The notes below the pieces were generated by a model, which was given only the letters and a program-made list of their open reading frames with translations, was not told the origin of the DNA and did no database searches. A program made the position numbers and the translations under genes. 32,806 nt of DNA from Saprospiraceae bacterium (GTDB lineage: Bacteria; Bacteroidota; Bacteroidia; Chitinophagales; Saprospiraceae): contig JANQZX010000048.1 of assembly GCA_030728245.1 (NCBI GenBank), positions 1-32,806 of the forward strand, read 5' to 3'. Within the stretch, counting starts at the first letter, position 1. Every line of letters begins with the position of its first letter. Shown here one piece after another: positions 31,889 to 32,806 of the stretch.

Positions 31889-32806
31889 ATGAACTATCTA
31901 CGCATTCTTCCATACATTCTCCTCCTCAGCATCTCTTGTTTTTTGGGCGTTAACTTACAGGCAAAACACCTTATTGGTGGTAATTTAACCTACAAATGCC
32001 TTGGAAATGGAGACTATTCTTTCACTCTTAAAGTGTATAGAGATTGTAATTGTACAGATTGTGCGCAGTTAGACGATATTGCAGAAATAGGGATTTATCG
32101 TTGTAATGGGGATGCAGATTGCGGAAGATTGCGGCAAAATTCCGTTTTTTCAAGAGTTCAGGTAAGATTAACGTCAAAAAGGAATGTAGAACGTCCTGAT
32201 TATCCTTGTTTAATACCCCCTAATATCTGTGTTGAAGAGGGTATTTATGAATTTAAGCTTAGTAATTATGGCATTCGTCTTCCACCTGGAAATGTATCTT
32301 ATCACGTGTCTTATCAAAGATGTTGTCGAAATAATACCATCACCAATATCATTAATCCAGATCAAGTGGGATCCACTTATGGCATAGAAATAACTCCTGA
32401 AGCACAAGCTATATGCAATAACAGCCCTGAATTTAAAACCTTCCCACCTACTGTTATTTGTGTTAATAATGAATTAAAATACGATCATAGTGCTAAAGAT
32501 GCCGATGGAGATTCCTTAGTTTATTCTTTTTGTGCCCCTTTTAACGGTGGTGGTCCCTCTACAAATAATGTGATCTACAGAACTTGTGATGGCGCTTATC
32601 CTACACCTGCTTGTCCTCCTCCCTATTCACTGGTTACTTTTAGAGGTGGAAATATAACGTCGTCAACGCCTATGGCCGGGGATCCAATCGTTAGCATAGA
32701 TTCAAAAACAGGGTTGATAACGGGAAAGCCTACCGCAAAAGGACAATTTGTGGTAGGGGTTTGTATTGCTGAATATAGAAACGGAATTTTAATAAGTAAA
32801 TCAAAC
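31889..32806 (+). CDS. second cysteine-rich surface protein, partial (runs off window)
   Basis: An ATG at 31889, four bases past the previous stop, opens a frame that stays open for 306 codons to the window end. The signal peptide (MNYLRILPYILLLSISCFLG) ends near LQAKH. The mature start HLIGG and the rest mirror the upstream protein: KVYRDC, PPNICVEEGIYE, SYQRCCRN, SPEFKTFPP, DSLVYS, NGGGP and TGLITGKPTAKGQFVVG. It has additional cysteines (YRDCNCTDC) compared with its neighbour. The C-terminal domains lie outside the window, so T9SS export is an inference from the paralogue. A tandem duplication is the simplest explanation. Confidence 0.88.
   Translation, partial: MNYLRILPYILLLSISCFLGVNLQAKHLIGGNLTYKCLGNGDYSFTLKVYRDCNCTDCAQLDDIAEIGIYRCNGDADCGRLRQNSVFSRVQVRLTSKRNVERPDYPCLIPPNICVEEGIYEFKLSNYGIRLPPGNVSYHVSYQRCCRNNTITNIINPDQVGSTYGIEITPEAQAICNNSPEFKTFPPTVICVNNELKYDHSAKDADGDSLVYSFCAPFNGGGPSTNNVIYRTCDGAYPTPACPPPYSLVTFRGGNITSSTPMAGDPIVSIDSKTGLITGKPTAKGQFVVGVCIAEYRNGILISKSN

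Overview
The window is AT-rich, densely coded DNA from a member of the Bacteroidota. The evidence is a T9SS gliding-motility-type C-terminal sorting domain, TonB-dependent receptors (one with a carboxypeptidase-like N-terminal domain), the Bacteroidota-style CcmB/CcmC/CcmD set, and several TAnnTTTG promoter elements. Placement in the Saprospirales or a relative is inference from protein style only. There is no phage, insertion sequence, transposase, CRISPR array or rRNA. One tRNA is present, the initiator tRNA-fMet.

Layout. Positions 1-231 have no confident gene, but hold a 9-bp tandem repeat, a palindrome and an unexplained open frame. Positions 232-3027 (minus) carry three overlapping genes for exported enzymes: a TIM-barrel isomerase-like protein, a cyanophycinase-like S51 protein and an SMP-30 lactonase-like protein. 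Positions 3121-6744 (minus) carry a HerA/DUF853 ATPase, gatB and a YfiT/DinB-type protein. Positions 6762-14598 (minus) carry a TonB receptor, fdhD, a second TonB receptor and an S9 peptidase; the last three overlap end to end in transcription order peptidase, receptor, fdhD. A small secreted protein of unknown function (14719-15102, plus) faces an Lrp/AsnC regulator. Positions 15116-19182 (minus) read ccmB, ccmC, ccmD, gdhA, lrp, with a long perfect hairpin between gdhA and lrp. A cell-wall amidase (plus) starts head to head with ccmB, overlapping it by about 20 bases. A 1191-residue degenerate helicase/nuclease-like protein (20386-23961, minus) diverges from a PAS-AraC regulator (24155-24910). 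A bidirectional terminator and the initiator tRNA follow, then thiolase, a three-domain GH27 alpha-galactosidase, a one-domain asparaginase-like protein, a highly divergent YrdC/Sua5-like protein (minus), and two tandem surface proteins sharing a cysteine-rich N-terminal domain. The second of these runs off the right edge.

How it fits together. Most genes are housekeeping, envelope or nutrient-uptake functions: peptide and polymer breakdown outside the cytoplasm, TonB-dependent uptake, cytochrome c maturation, glutamate metabolism, wall remodelling and T9SS-exported surface proteins. The least explained items are the degenerate helicase/nuclease protein, the CcmC with a large extracytoplasmic insertion, the divergent YrdC-like protein, and the tandem cysteine-rich surface proteins. 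No complete new multi-gene system is evident. The helicase/nuclease gene with its divergent regulator is the nearest candidate.
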